Part shown: piece by piece, positions 1-8,031 of the stretch
How the letters are laid out: every line of letters starts with the position of its first letter
How positions within the stretch are numbered: the stretch's first letter is position 1
Assembly (NCBI GenBank): GCA_027488755.1
Contig: JAIYAZ010000103.1
Location: forward strand, 45,483 to 109,482
Source: Verrucomicrobiaceae bacterium
GTDB lineage: Bacteria; Verrucomicrobiota; Verrucomicrobiia; Chthoniobacterales; JAATET01
Length of the DNA stretch: 64,000 nucleotides
Reading direction: 5' to 3'
Made by a program: the position numbers and the translations under genes
Notes under the pieces: model-generated
What the model was told of the DNA's origin: nothing
Database searches by the model: none
The model's input: only the letters and a program-made list of their open reading frames with translations

Positions 1-185
1 CGCGCTCCCTCGCCGGCGGCGTGCGAGCCGACATCGACCAAGCCAACTCCCGCCTCCTCACGGCCCTCGCCCGCTTCGACCCCGCGCCGCCCGCGCGAAC
101 CTTCACCGCCCCCGCCCGCCGCACGCTTCACGCGCAGGGATTCAGCCCGGCCGCCGTCGACGCCGCCCTCGCGCCCTGGCGTTAA
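1..185 (+). CDS. C-terminal fragment of an unidentified protein (cut by window start)
   Basis: An open frame enters from the left edge and stops at TAA 183-185, leaving the last 60 residues of a protein whose start lies outside the window. The tail is rich in Ala, Arg and Pro and ends in Pro-Trp-Arg. It carries no motif that I recognise, so no function is offered. The next gene on the same strand begins 62 bases later and could be cotranscribed. Confidence 0.5.
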   Translation, partial: RSLAGGVRADIDQANSRLLTALARFDPAPPARTFTAPARRTLHAQGFSPAAVDAALAPWR

Positions 186-247
186 TTTGGCGCGTCCCCG
201 CTCCGTCGTTGCGTCCGCCCGTCCCGTGGGCGACAACTCTCAGTCGC

Positions 248-634
248 ATGAAACGCCTCTCCGCCCTCCTCGCGCTGCTGGCGCTCGCCTGCTCCGGTTG
301 CAGCTCGCTCGAAATGCCCGGCACCGCCCGCACCTTTTCGAATCAACCTGGCGGCCCACCCTTCTTCCGCGTTGCCTCCGGCCTCGGCGGACCGGTGATG
401 GCCGTGCGCAAACCCGATGGCGGCTGGACCCCCGCCCGCCGGCTCAAGCCTCTCGGGCCGAATGACCCGCCGCTCAGCACCACCCCGGGGCTCATCGCCA
501 TGGTGGAAAACGCCCACCGCCTCGACGACTACGTTTTCCTTGAGTTCAAGCCCGACGCCAAAGTCAACGGCCAGCCCCTGCCCTCCCGCTACTTCCTCCA
601 GCCCGGCGGCTTCGCCTACCTCGTCAAACCCTAG
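248..634 (+). CDS. small predicted lipoprotein of unknown function
   Basis: The product is 128 residues and starts with Met-Lys-Arg followed by a strongly hydrophobic Leu/Ala segment and a double-Cys stretch (Ala-Cys-Ser-Gly-Cys at about 15-19). This looks like a lipoprotein signal peptide, although neither Cys sits in a perfect lipobox. I chose the ATG at 248 over an upstream in-frame ATG at 209 because it puts the charged n-region directly before the hydrophobic core. The rest is a small soluble domain with no recognised family. Its 3' end overlaps the convergent gene 624-1046 by 11 bases. Confidence 0.6.
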   Translation: MKRLSALLALLALACSGCSSLEMPGTARTFSNQPGGPPFFRVASGLGGPVMAVRKPDGGWTPARRLKPLGPNDPPLSTTPGLIAMVENAHRLDDYVFLEFKPDAKVNGQPLPSRYFLQPGGFAYLVKP

Positions 635-1046
635 GCGGGGCCGACTCCGCCAGCAGCCACGCCACCGCCCGCTCGCGCTCGGCAAAAATCTGGTGAGCCA
701 CATGCCGCAGCGTGGATTCTCCCACGACGTGCGAAAGCGTCTGCCCCGTCGGCATCGGCGCGAAATACGCGATCCGGGTCACCATCACGCCAAGATCTTC
801 GCTCAGATCGTGCACCATGTAATCCCGCGGAGGTCCATATTGGTGCGCCCGAGTTACCAGCACCCGCACCTCCGTCCACCCCTGCTCCCGCAGCCACGCG
901 GCGATGGCCCGGCATTCCTCCCAGCTCAGCGAACGATGCTCCGCCACGACCACCTCAAGATACCCCTCCGGCTGCAGGGTCGCCTCCACGTTCTCGGTCG
1001 CGTAACGCATCGCCCCCACGCTTTTCTCCGCCCCCGCCTCCGTCAA
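624..1046 (-). CDS. 140-aa hypothetical protein, possibly STAS/SpoIIAA-like
   Basis: This is a soluble 140-residue protein without a signal peptide. Alternating hydrophobic strands, a central Trp-Glu-Glu-Cys helix and a C-terminal helix ending in Arg-Glu-Arg-Ala-Val-Ala-Trp-Leu resemble the layout of small STAS/SpoIIAA-like domains, in which a final Ala-Trp-Leu is common. That resemblance is by eye only and no catalytic motif is apparent. The start codon overlaps the stop of the upstream yaeR-like gene by 4 bases (ATGA), so the two are probably translationally coupled. The 3' end overlaps a convergent lipoprotein gene. Confidence 0.6.
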   Translation of the reverse strand: MTEAGAEKSVGAMRYATENVEATLQPEGYLEVVVAEHRSLSWEECRAIAAWLREQGWTEVRVLVTRAHQYGPPRDYMVHDLSEDLGVMVTRIAYFAPMPTGQTLSHVVGESTLRHVAHQIFAERERAVAWLLAESAPPRV

Positions 1047-1456
1047 GCTTCGTTCGCGCCCGCGTCCGCCGGCTCCTCGTAGAGCTCGATCGGCAGGCCA
1101 TCCGGATCGGCGAAAAACGTAAACCGCCGCCCCGTTACCGGATCGATCCGCACCGGCTCAACCGCCACCCCGTCGCGCTCCAGATCCGCGACGTCCGCGT
1201 CGAGATTCGCCACCCGCAGCGCCAGATGCCGCAAACCGCACGCCTCCGGCCGCGTGGGCCGCGGCGGCGGGCCCGGAAACGAAAACAATTCCACCTGCGC
1301 CCCACCCGGCAGCGCCAGATCCAGCTTCCAGGAATCCCGCTCCGCGCGAAACGTCTCCGCCACCACCGGCAAGCCCAGTACCTCCGTGTAGAAACGCCGC
1401 GCCCGCGGATAATCCGCCGTGATGATCGCCACGTGATGCAGCCCTGTGATGGTCAT
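1043..1456 (-). CDS. yaeR: YaeR-type VOC (glyoxalase/bleomycin-resistance fold) protein
   Basis: The 137-residue product is a single vicinal-oxygen-chelate domain and closely resembles E. coli YaeR as I know it. It has an N-terminal His-His-Val-Ala, an Arg-Asp-Ser-Trp-Lys block at 40-44, a Glu-Ala-Cys-Gly-Leu-Arg-His block at 71-77 and a C-terminal Asp-Pro-Asp-Gly-Leu-Pro-Ile-Glu-Leu-Tyr-Glu. Probable metal ligands are a His at 7/8, Glu56, His77 and Glu124. Known relatives are small metal-dependent VOC proteins of uncertain substrate, often called glyoxalase-like. The ATG at 1456 places the conserved beta-strand at the expected position; a longer upstream frame adds unrelated low-complexity residues. 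It overlaps the next gene by ATGA. Confidence 0.88.
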   Translation of the reverse strand: MTITGLHHVAIITADYPRARRFYTEVLGLPVVAETFRAERDSWKLDLALPGGAQVELFSFPGPPPRPTRPEACGLRHLALRVANLDADVADLERDGVAVEPVRIDPVTGRRFTFFADPDGLPIELYEEPADAGANEA

Positions 1457-1592
1457 GTTTCTTGGGGAGGACCGGCCGGTTATCTCCGCCGGAAAGCCAC
1501 CCCATAACGCGTTCCCGCGACCTTGGCGAGCGCCGGGCCTCCCTCGCGGAGAAAATCGCCGCGGCCCGCCATTCTGTGCTAACGTTCCGAAC

Positions 1593-1883
1593 ATGGACGC
1601 CCCCGAAGTCCGCCACGCCCCCGAGGCCCGCCGTTTTGAAATCGGCCTGCCCGGCGGCGAGCCCGCCGTGCTCGAATACGAACTCCGCGACGGCGCCATT
1701 GTCTTCACCCACACTTTCGTCCCCGCGACCCAACGCGGCCACGGATACGCCGCCCGCCTCGTTGCCGCCGGCGTCAGCCACGCCCGCGCCCACGGCCTCC
1801 GCATCGTCCCCGCCTGCCACTACGTCGCCGCCTGGCTCGGCCGGGAAGTGGAACCTCCGCGTGCGCCGACGCCTCCGGGCTGA
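1593..1883 (+). CDS. short GNAT-family N-acetyltransferase (YjdJ/Acetyltransf_CG type)
   Basis: The 96-residue product matches the minimal GNAT subfamily of about 90-100 residues. It has the acetyl-CoA loop Gln-Arg-Gly-His-Gly-Tyr-Ala at 47-53 and a short C-terminal strand Ile-Val-Pro-Ala-Cys-His-Tyr-Val, the hallmark Cys-x-Tyr-Val of this subfamily. Members are predicted cytosolic acetyltransferases of unknown substrate. The ATG at 1593 gives the standard length, while an upstream in-frame ATG would add about 49 unrelated residues. It is divergent from the VOC gene, with 136 bases between the two starts. Confidence 0.8.
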   Translation: MDAPEVRHAPEARRFEIGLPGGEPAVLEYELRDGAIVFTHTFVPATQRGHGYAARLVAAGVSHARAHGLRIVPACHYVAAWLGREVEPPRAPTPPG

Positions 1884-1895
1884 CCTCGCGGCGCC

Positions 1896-2324
1896 TCACC
1901 CGCCGGGCCGATGCACCTGCGGGGCCACCACGGCCTCGATCGCCGCGCGCGCGTTGGCAGTCTCCATGCGCCGCGCCGCGATAAAGCCATTCCCCCCCGT
2001 CACGATGTAATCCATCGCATCCGCATCCCGCTCACGGATGATCGCATACTGCGGGTCGTAGAACGAATCGTGCAGCAGGCTCTGGAAGCCGATGCGCGAG
2101 GGCGAAAGCGTCACCCAATTCCCCCAAATCTCGCGCTTGCGAAAGTCCACGCCATGGAACGTCCCGTCGGACCGGAAATCAAAAATCGTCCCATCCTCCG
2201 CCAGCCACGCCCCCACCAGCGGATGCGTCCGGGCGTTCGTCGCGGAAGGGCCGCACCCGGCCAGCAACCCGATCATCACCGCCAGCAGGCTGAACACCCC
2301 CAGCCGAATCCGCGTCGGGTTCAT
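1896..2324 (-). CDS. predicted lipoprotein, 142 aa, unknown function
   Basis: The protein opens with Met-Asn-Pro-Thr-Arg-Ile-Arg, a hydrophobic core and a good lipobox Leu-Leu-Ala-Gly-Cys with the lipidated Cys at 24, so it is probably membrane-anchored. The mature part includes Gly-Ala-Trp and Asp-Phe-Arg-Ser-Asp-Gly-Thr-Phe, a pattern seen in small lipocalin-like or META-like secreted domains. I cannot assign a family from that. The start overlaps the stop of the TMEM175-like gene by ATGA (2321-2324), so it is the second gene of a coupled pair. Confidence 0.7.
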   Translation of the reverse strand: MNPTRIRLGVFSLLAVMIGLLAGCGPSATNARTHPLVGAWLAEDGTIFDFRSDGTFHGVDFRKREIWGNWVTLSPSRIGFQSLLHDSFYDPQYAIIRERDADAMDYIVTGGNGFIAARRMETANARAAIEAVVAPQVHRPGG

Positions 2325-2917
2325 CGGGCCGCCTCATCCTCCCGCGCAGCCATCGCCTGCTCGATCCGACGGTCGGGGAGCAGCCACATCAGCGCGGGCA
2401 GAATGTAAAACACCGCCGCGAGCCAGCCGGCGAAAAATGCGGCGGCGATCCCGGCTGCGTAAAGCAACGGCGAGAGGCGGCCCTTCAAATCCCGCCCCAC
2501 CGCGCCGCGCAGCGGGGACGAATCCCCCTGGTCTGCAATGATCGTGCGCTGAAGAATCCAGTAGGCCATCGCCGCCATCAGCAACACGCCGCCGTAGAGG
2601 GCCATCGGCCACGCTTGAAAATGGTTCTCCCCCATCCAACCGGTGACAAAGGGCAGCAGCGAAAGCCAGAACAGCAGGTGGAGATTGGCCCACAGGATCG
2701 CTCCGCTGATCCGTCCGGTGATCTGGAACAGGTGGTGGTGATTGTTCCAGTAAATCCCCACGTAAACGAAGCTCAGGATGTAACTCAGAAGCACCGGGAG
2801 CAACGGCCGCAGGCTGGCCGGATCGGCGCCGTGCGGCACCTTCATTTCCAGCACCATGATCGTGATGATGATCGCAATCACCCCGTCGCTGAAGGCCTCG
2901 AGTCGGTTGGTTTTCAT
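2321..2917 (-). CDS. TMEM175-family (DUF1211) potassium channel protein
   Basis: The 198-residue membrane protein begins with the TMEM175 signature Arg-x-x-x-Phe-Ser-Asp (Arg5, Phe9, Ser10, Asp11) and continues with several hydrophobic helices and an Asn-Asn-His-His-His stretch near residue 58. Bacterial family members form tetrameric K+ channels lacking the classic selectivity filter. The length is typical of the single-repeat bacterial form. The gene is followed by a lipoprotein gene with a 4-base overlap. Its start faces mdcA across a 156-base divergent region that holds a candidate operator. Confidence 0.88.
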   Translation of the reverse strand: MKTNRLEAFSDGVIAIIITIMVLEMKVPHGADPASLRPLLPVLLSYILSFVYVGIYWNNHHHLFQITGRISGAILWANLHLLFWLSLLPFVTGWMGENHFQAWPMALYGGVLLMAAMAYWILQRTIIADQGDSSPLRGAVGRDLKGRLSPLLYAAGIAAAFFAGWLAAVFYILPALMWLLPDRRIEQAMAAREDEAAR

Positions 2918-2978
2918 TCGCCGACGGAAATATCTACGGATCCTCCGAAATCGTGTCGAGCGGGCATGGCGTGCGAAT

Positions 2979-2998
2979 CATAATGGTTTCCGGAAACC
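2979..2998 (+). promoter_or_regulatory. candidate -10 box plus 14-bp palindrome upstream of mdcA
   Basis: CATAAT at 2979-2984 matches the sigma-70 -10 consensus at 5 of 6 positions. It is followed immediately by the perfect palindrome GGTTTCCGGAAACC at 2985-2998. A dyad at the start of transcription is a classic operator position, so this could control the malonate operon. No convincing -35 box is visible and the assignment is inference. Confidence 0.3.
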
Positions 2999-3073
2999 TC
3001 CGGGAAACCCGGGCGACCGTCCGCGCCGAGTTAGGTCTTTACCCGACTTCGGGAAATCCTTATCAAGCGCCGC

Positions 3074-4717
3074 ATGACGAGTTCTCCCCGGGACACCCGC
3101 CGCCGCAACAAGGCCGCCCGGTTGTCGCGCGCCGCCGCCCTCGTTGCCGGCAAACTGGTTCCGCACGAAAAAACCGCCGACCTCCTGCGCGCGGTGATCG
3201 AACCCGGCGACATCCTCTGCCTCGAGGGCGACAACCAGAAACAGGCCGACTTCCTCGCCGAGCAACTCGCCTCGCTCGATTCCCTGCGCGACCTGCACCT
3301 CGTGATGTCCTGCATCACGCTGCCATCGCACCTCGAGCTGTTCAAAAAAGGCGTCGTGCGCCAGGTCGACTTTTGCTACGCGGGGCCGCAGGGCAATGCG
3401 GTCGCCGACCTGCTCGCCGCGGGCCAGTTCCCCATCGGCGCGATTCACACCTACAACGAACTCTACGCCCGTTACTACATCGACCTCACCCCGCGCGTCG
3501 CCCTCATCGCCGCCGCGAAGGCCGACCGGGCCGGCAACCTCTTCCTCGCTGCGAATACCGAGGAAACCCCCGCCATCGTGGAGCCCACCGCGTTTTACGA
3601 CGGCGTCGTCATCGCGCAGGTGAACGAAATCGTCGACGAACTCCCCCGCATCGACATCCCGACCGACCAGGTGGACTTCGTCATCGAAGCCCCCTACCCG
3701 ATGCACCTCACCGCGCTCTTCACGCGCGACCCGGCCGCCATCACCGACGTGCAGATTCTCATGGCCATGATGGCCATCCGCGGCATTTACGAGGAATACG
3801 AGGTCGAGTCCCTCAACCACGGCGTCGGCTTCAACACCTCCGCCATCGAACTCCTCCTGCCGACCTACGGCGAAGAACTCGGCCTCAAAGGCAAGATCTG
3901 CAAATACTGGATGGTCAATCCCCTGCCGACGATGATTCCCGCCATCGAGGCCGGCTGGGTGGAGACGGTCTTTTCCGTCGGCGGCGAGGTCGGCATGGAA
4001 CGCTACACTGCGGCCCGGCCCGACATTTATTTCACCGGCCGCGACGGCAGCTTCCACTCGAACCGCCCCATGGGCCAGCTCGCCGGCCACTACGCGATCG
4101 ACATGTTCATCGGCGCGAGCCTGCAGGTCGACATCCACGGCAATTCCTCCACGGTCTCCAAGGGCCGCATCACCGGCTTCGGTGGCGCGCCCAACATGGG
4201 CTGCCAGCCCACCGGCCGCCGCCACCCCTCGAAGGCCTGGCTCAAGGCCGGCCGCGAGGCGAACCCCGGCCCCGGCTCCCTGCCCGGCCGCAAGCTCGTC
4301 GTGCAGATGGTCGAGACGTTCCAAAGCGGACGCGTCCCGACCTTCGTGGAATCCCTCGACGCGCAGGACCCCGCCATCAAGGCCGCCATGCAGGGCGTCG
4401 CCCCCGTCATGATCTACGGCGACGACGTCACCCACCTCGTCACCGAGGAAGGCATCGCCAATCTCGGCGCCTGCCGCTCCCCCGAGGAACGCACCGCCGC
4501 CATCCGCGCCGTTGCCGGCTACACGCCCGTGGGCCTTAAGCGCTCGCTCGCCGACACCGCCGCCCTGCGCGCCCGCGGCATCGTGCGCCTGCCCGAGGAT
4601 CTCGGCGTTTCCCCCGCCCGGGCAAACCGCAGCCTGCTTGCCGCCCAGGAGATCAAGGACCTCGTTCGCATCTCCGGCGGCCTCTACGACCCGCCGGCGA
4701 AATTCGTCGACTGGTAG
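3074..4717 (+). CDS. mdcA: malonate decarboxylase alpha subunit (acetyl-S-ACP:malonate ACP transferase)
   Basis: The 547-residue protein has the length and sequence character of MdcA, which moves the acyl carrier protein from acetyl to malonate to start each decarboxylation cycle in the cytosolic malonate decarboxylase complex. Recognisable stretches include Gly-Pro-Gln-Gly-Asn-Ala at about 121-126, Val-Asn-Pro-Leu-Pro-Thr, and the glycine-rich Phe-Gly-Gly-Ala-Pro-Asn-Met-Gly-Cys at about 371. It opens the run mdcA-C-D-E-G-B. The intergenic distance to mdcC is 21 bases, while every later junction overlaps. The divergent upstream region carries a palindrome that may be an operator. Confidence 0.95.
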   Translation: MTSSPRDTRRRNKAARLSRAAALVAGKLVPHEKTADLLRAVIEPGDILCLEGDNQKQADFLAEQLASLDSLRDLHLVMSCITLPSHLELFKKGVVRQVDFCYAGPQGNAVADLLAAGQFPIGAIHTYNELYARYYIDLTPRVALIAAAKADRAGNLFLAANTEETPAIVEPTAFYDGVVIAQVNEIVDELPRIDIPTDQVDFVIEAPYPMHLTALFTRDPAAITDVQILMAMMAIRGIYEEYEVESLNHGVGFNTSAIELLLPTYGEELGLKGKICKYWMVNPLPTMIPAIEAGWVETVFSVGGEVGMERYTAARPDIYFTGRDGSFHSNRPMGQLAGHYAIDMFIGASLQVDIHGNSSTVSKGRITGFGGAPNMGCQPTGRRHPSKAWLKAGREANPGPGSLPGRKLVVQMVETFQSGRVPTFVESLDAQDPAIKAAMQGVAPVMIYGDDVTHLVTEEGIANLGACRSPEERTAAIRAVAGYTPVGLKRSLADTAALRARGIVRLPEDLGVSPARANRSLLAAQEIKDLVRISGGLYDPPAKFVDW

Positions 4718-4738
4718 CCGCTGACACCACTCCCGCAC

Positions 4739-5062
4739 ATGGAGACCTTCCAACATTCCTTCCCTTCCCGGCCCCTCGCCTGGCCCGCCGACCGCTCCTG
4801 GGCGCTCGCCGGCGTCGTCGGCTCGGGCAACCTCGAAGTCCTCATCGAGCCGAACCCGGCCGCGCCCGACGCGGTCGCCTACGACCTCCAGACCTCCATC
4901 CCCGGCTACGCCGATTCGTGGAAGGCCGCGCTCGCCGACTTCGCCGCCCACTACGCCGTCGGCGGCACCCGCATCACCCTCCACGACCAGGGCGCTGCCC
5001 CCGTCGTCATCACCATGCGCCTCCGCCAGGCGCTCGACCTCCTCACCCCCGCCCAGCCATGA
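4739..5062 (+). CDS. mdcC: malonate decarboxylase acyl carrier protein (delta subunit)
   Basis: The 107-residue protein is the dedicated carrier of malonate decarboxylase. The motif Val-Val-Gly-Ser-Gly-Asn-Leu-Glu-Val-Leu at 26-35 contains Ser29, equivalent to the serine that in Klebsiella MdcC is linked to the 2'-(5''-phosphoribosyl)-3'-dephospho-CoA cofactor. The acetyl or malonyl group rides on that cofactor. The cofactor is made by MdcB and attached by MdcG, both encoded downstream. The stop overlaps the mdcD start by 4 bases, consistent with stoichiometric expression of complex subunits. Confidence 0.94.
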   Translation: METFQHSFPSRPLAWPADRSWALAGVVGSGNLEVLIEPNPAAPDAVAYDLQTSIPGYADSWKAALADFAAHYAVGGTRITLHDQGAAPVVITMRLRQALDLLTPAQP

Positions 5063-5937
5063 GCCGCGTTCCCTACCACGAACTCAAGGCCCGAGAACGC
5101 CTCGCCGCCATCGTCGATCCCGGTTCCTTCGCGGAAATCCTGCCGCCGCCCGCCCGGGTGATGAGCCCTTACCTCCCCAAGCTCGGCATTCCCGTTGCCT
5201 TTGACGACGGCCTCGCCATCGGCCGCGCGACCATCGACGGCAAACCCATTTACCTCGCCGCGCAGACCGGCCAATTCGTCGGCGGTTCCGTCGGTGAAGT
5301 CCATTCCGCCAAACTCGTAGGCCTGCTCAAAGCCGCCGCCCGCGACCGCCTGCCCTGCGTGCTCCTCATCGAAAGCGGCGGCGTGCGCCTGCACGAAGGC
5401 TCCTCCGGTGAGATCGGCATCGCCGAGGCCATCCGCGCCGTCTTCGCCTGCCGCGCCGCCGGTGCTCCCGTAATCGCCGTCATCGGCTCCGACATCGGCG
5501 CCTACGGCGGCATGGGCATCCTTTCTGCCTGCTGCGACTTCCGCGTGATGACCGAGCACGGGCGCCTCGGCATTTCCGGCCCCATCGTCATCGAAAAATG
5601 GATGGGCAAGGCCGCCTATGATTCCGCCGACCGCGCCCTCGTCTGGAAAACCAGCGGCGGCAAAACCCGCTACCTTCTCGGCGACGCCAACGCCCTCGTG
5701 AACGACGACACCGCCGCCGTCCGCGCCGGCATCGCCCGCCTCCTCGGCCCGGCTTCCCCCGTGACCCTCGCTGCCATCGAGGCCCGCCAGGCGGAACTCG
5801 CCGCGCGACTCGAGCAATTCGCCGCCGTGACCTCCCCCGAAGCCATCTGGCAGGCCCGCGGCGTCACCGATCCCGCCGCCGCCACGCTCGACGACGCCGA
5901 AACCTTCGTTGCCAGCCTCGCCCCCGCCGCGCCATGA
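5059..5937 (+). CDS. mdcD: malonate decarboxylase beta subunit
   Basis: The 292-residue protein has the carboxyltransferase/crotonase-type fold expected for MdcD. With MdcE it decarboxylates malonyl-S-ACP to acetyl-S-ACP and CO2. The oxyanion-hole region Glu-Ser-Gly-Gly-Val-Arg-Leu-His-Glu-Gly lies at 105-114, followed by a glycine-rich Gly-Ala-Tyr-Gly-Gly-Met-Gly. The ATG at 5059 gives the normal length and overlaps the mdcC stop (ATGA). A longer frame upstream reads through mdcC in another phase and was not used. It couples to mdcE by another ATGA overlap at 5934-5937. Confidence 0.94.
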   Translation: MSRVPYHELKARERLAAIVDPGSFAEILPPPARVMSPYLPKLGIPVAFDDGLAIGRATIDGKPIYLAAQTGQFVGGSVGEVHSAKLVGLLKAAARDRLPCVLLIESGGVRLHEGSSGEIGIAEAIRAVFACRAAGAPVIAVIGSDIGAYGGMGILSACCDFRVMTEHGRLGISGPIVIEKWMGKAAYDSADRALVWKTSGGKTRYLLGDANALVNDDTAAVRAGIARLLGPASPVTLAAIEARQAELAARLEQFAAVTSPEAIWQARGVTDPAAATLDDAETFVASLAPAAP

Positions 5938-6650
5938 CCACCGCCGAACTCCTCCCCCTCCTCTTCGGCGAATCCGCCGCCGGCATCACCGTCACGGATC
6001 AAATCCTCACCGGTTACGCGACCGTCGCTGGCCAGGACGTCGCCGTCCTCGGCACCGCGGACGGCACCTACATCAACAACGCCGCCGCGCTCCGCCTCTC
6101 CGCCCACGTCATCGAGGTCGTCAAGACCCGCCCCGGCCTGCCCATCGTGATGCTCGTCGACAGCGCCGGCCAGGAGCCGAACCGCACCGCCGAAATGCTC
6201 GGCCTCGCCGGCTACTTCGGTCACCTCCTCGCCAGCCTCGAACTCGCCCGCAACCAGAGCCACCGCCTCCTCACCCTCGCCACCGGAAAAGCCATCGGCG
6301 GCGCCTTCATCTGCTACGGCATGTTTGCCGACGCGATCTACGCGCTCGACTCCGCCTCCGTCGGCCTCATGCCCGTCGAGGCCATGGCCGCCGTCACGAA
6401 AATCCCCGTCGCCACCCTCGAGGAGCTTTCCAAGACCCTGCCCGCCCTCGAGTTCGGTGCCGAGCCCTTCGCCCTGCTTGGCGGCGTGAAGGAAGTCTGG
6501 CCAACCGACGCCAGCCTTCCCGCAAAACTCGCCGCCGCCCTCGCCAGCGCCACCACGGAGGACGACCGCGCCCGCCTCGGCAAGGAACGCGGCGGCCGCA
6601 CGCTCGCCTTCGACGTCCAGCAACGCGTGCTGGCGGACTCGGCCCGGTGA
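5934..6650 (+). CDS. mdcE: malonate decarboxylase gamma subunit
   Basis: The 238-residue MdcE partners MdcD to form the malonyl-S-ACP decarboxylase. It has a crotonase-like glycine pattern, including Asp-Ser-Ala-Gly-Gln-Glu near residue 77 and Gly-Lys-Ala-Ile-Gly-Gly-Ala-Phe near 118. Length and position agree with the family. It overlaps mdcD by ATGA and mdcG by GTGA (6647-6650), so the core complex and its cofactor-loading enzyme are translated as one coupled block. Confidence 0.93.
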   Translation: MTTAELLPLLFGESAAGITVTDQILTGYATVAGQDVAVLGTADGTYINNAAALRLSAHVIEVVKTRPGLPIVMLVDSAGQEPNRTAEMLGLAGYFGHLLASLELARNQSHRLLTLATGKAIGGAFICYGMFADAIYALDSASVGLMPVEAMAAVTKIPVATLEELSKTLPALEFGAEPFALLGGVKEVWPTDASLPAKLAAALASATTEDDRARLGKERGGRTLAFDVQQRVLADSAR

Positions 6651-7222
6651 TCCGGCGGCATTCCCTCGTCTGGCTCAAGCGAACGCCCGCTGCCGACGCG
6701 GCCGCCGCCTGGTTTGCCGCCGGCCATCCCTTCATCGTCGCCCGCACCCGCCCCGGGGAGGAACTCTCCCTCGGTTACTGTCGGCCGCCCTCCGGCCCCG
6801 GGCATCCCCCCAGCCGCCACGCCCTTGCGGCCGCGCTCGGTGATCTCCGCACCACGGAACGCCCTCCTCTCCTCGGCGATGTCACCTCCGCCCTCGGGCT
6901 GCCCGCCCTCCCGCCGGTTTCCGCGGAGATCCGCCTCATCGGCAGCCGGCTCTGGCAGGTGCTTACCGGCGAACCCTACGGTCGCCCGGGCTCCGATCTC
7001 GACCTCGTCGTGGATCTTCCGAACGGCTCCGCCTCCGACTCCGCCGTCGCTGAGCTCACCCGACTGCAAACGCTCCTCGTCCCGCGCCTCGACGCCGAAC
7101 TCTCCTTCCCCGGACACGGCGAAGTCCACTGGCAGGAATGGCGCTCCGGCGTGCCCCGCGTGCTCGTGAAATCCCTCCAGGGCGTCGCCCTGCGGGACCG
7201 CGCCGAACTTCTCGCGCCATGA
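6647..7222 (+). CDS. mdcG: phosphoribosyl-dephospho-CoA transferase (holo-ACP synthase for MdcC)
   Basis: The 191-residue protein is a nucleotidyltransferase-like enzyme that attaches the phosphoribosyl-dephospho-CoA prosthetic group to MdcC. The catalytic Asp-x-Asp lies in Gly-Ser-Asp-Leu-Asp-Leu-Val-Val-Asp, with Asp117 and Asp119. An upstream Gly-Ser-Arg-Leu-Trp-Gln fits the nucleotide-binding Gly-Ser element. The start is GTG at 6647, overlapping the mdcE stop as GTGA; no ATG is placed as well. The stop overlaps mdcB by ATGA. Confidence 0.92.
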   Translation: MIRRHSLVWLKRTPAADAAAAWFAAGHPFIVARTRPGEELSLGYCRPPSGPGHPPSRHALAAALGDLRTTERPPLLGDVTSALGLPALPPVSAEIRLIGSRLWQVLTGEPYGRPGSDLDLVVDLPNGSASDSAVAELTRLQTLLVPRLDAELSFPGHGEVHWQEWRSGVPRVLVKSLQGVALRDRAELLAP

Positions 7223-8031
7223 GCCGCGCCGCCGCCCTCGCCGACCACGCCGTGGCCGCGCTCTGCGCCGAACTCGCGCTCTATCCGAAGCCCGGACTCG
7301 TCAGCCCCGTGGACTCCGGCTCCCACCGCGACATGGATGCTCCCCTGCTTCGCGCCTCGGCGGAATCCCTGCGCGACGCCTTCCGCGAGCTGGCCCAGGC
7401 CGGCGCCGCCGGCGCGGAATTCACCCGCGACCTTGTGCCCATTGGACTGCGGGCCGAAGCGCACATGCTCGCCGTCACCGGCGGCGTGAACACCCACCGG
7501 GGCGCGATCTTCGCCCTCGGTCTGCTTGTCGCCGCGGTCGCCGCCCAACCGGAGGAACCCCCCGCCCCTGCCGCCGTCCGCGCCCATCTCCGTGCCCGCT
7601 GGGGCGAGGAACTCACCACCCACGCCACCCGCGGACCCCGCGCCGGAGCCGGCGCGCGCCGCGAGGCCGCCGCGGCCTTCCCCGCCATCTTCGAACGCGC
7701 GCTGCCTCACCTGCGCTCCACCCGCGCGGCGGGGGTCGCACCCGAGCCCGCCGCCATCGACACGCTATTCCTGCTCATCACCACCCTGCCCGAGGATACA
7801 AATCTCCTCCATCGCGGCGGCAGCGAAGGCGGTGCGTTCGCGCGTCGGGAGGCCGGCCGTTTCCTCGCCGCCGGCGGCGTGCGCGCCGCGAACTGGCACC
7901 CGCGTGCCGAAGAAATTCACCGCGCCTTCGTCGCCCGCAACCTCTCTCCCGGCGGCGCGGCCGACCTCCTCGCCGGCACCTTGTTTCTCGACGCGGTCAC
8001 GTCCCTCGGCGCATCGTTTTCCCGTGACTGA
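7219..8031 (+). CDS. mdcB: triphosphoribosyl-dephospho-CoA synthase
   Basis: The 270-residue protein belongs to the CitG/MdcB family, which makes 2'-(5''-triphosphoribosyl)-3'-dephospho-CoA from dephospho-CoA and ATP for MdcG. Signature segments are Tyr-Pro-Lys-Pro-Gly-Leu-Val-Ser at 22-29, Gly-Ser-His-x-Asp-Met at 34-39 and a later Asp-Thr-Asn-Leu-x-x-Arg-Gly-Gly. In Klebsiella mdcB lies second in the operon; here it has moved behind mdcG. Its 3' end overlaps the next frame by 8 bases. Confidence 0.92.
   Translation: MSRAAALADHAVAALCAELALYPKPGLVSPVDSGSHRDMDAPLLRASAESLRDAFRELAQAGAAGAEFTRDLVPIGLRAEAHMLAVTGGVNTHRGAIFALGLLVAAVAAQPEEPPAPAAVRAHLRARWGEELTTHATRGPRAGAGARREAAAAFPAIFERALPHLRSTRAAGVAPEPAAIDTLFLLITTLPEDTNLLHRGGSEGGAFARREAGRFLAAGGVRAANWHPRAEEIHRAFVARNLSPGGAADLLAGTLFLDAVTSLGASFSRD

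Noticed and set aside
2978..4984. Long minus-strand frame across mdcA
   Set aside because: It is antisense to a well-supported mdcA and has Gly/Asp/Val-rich composition without domains.
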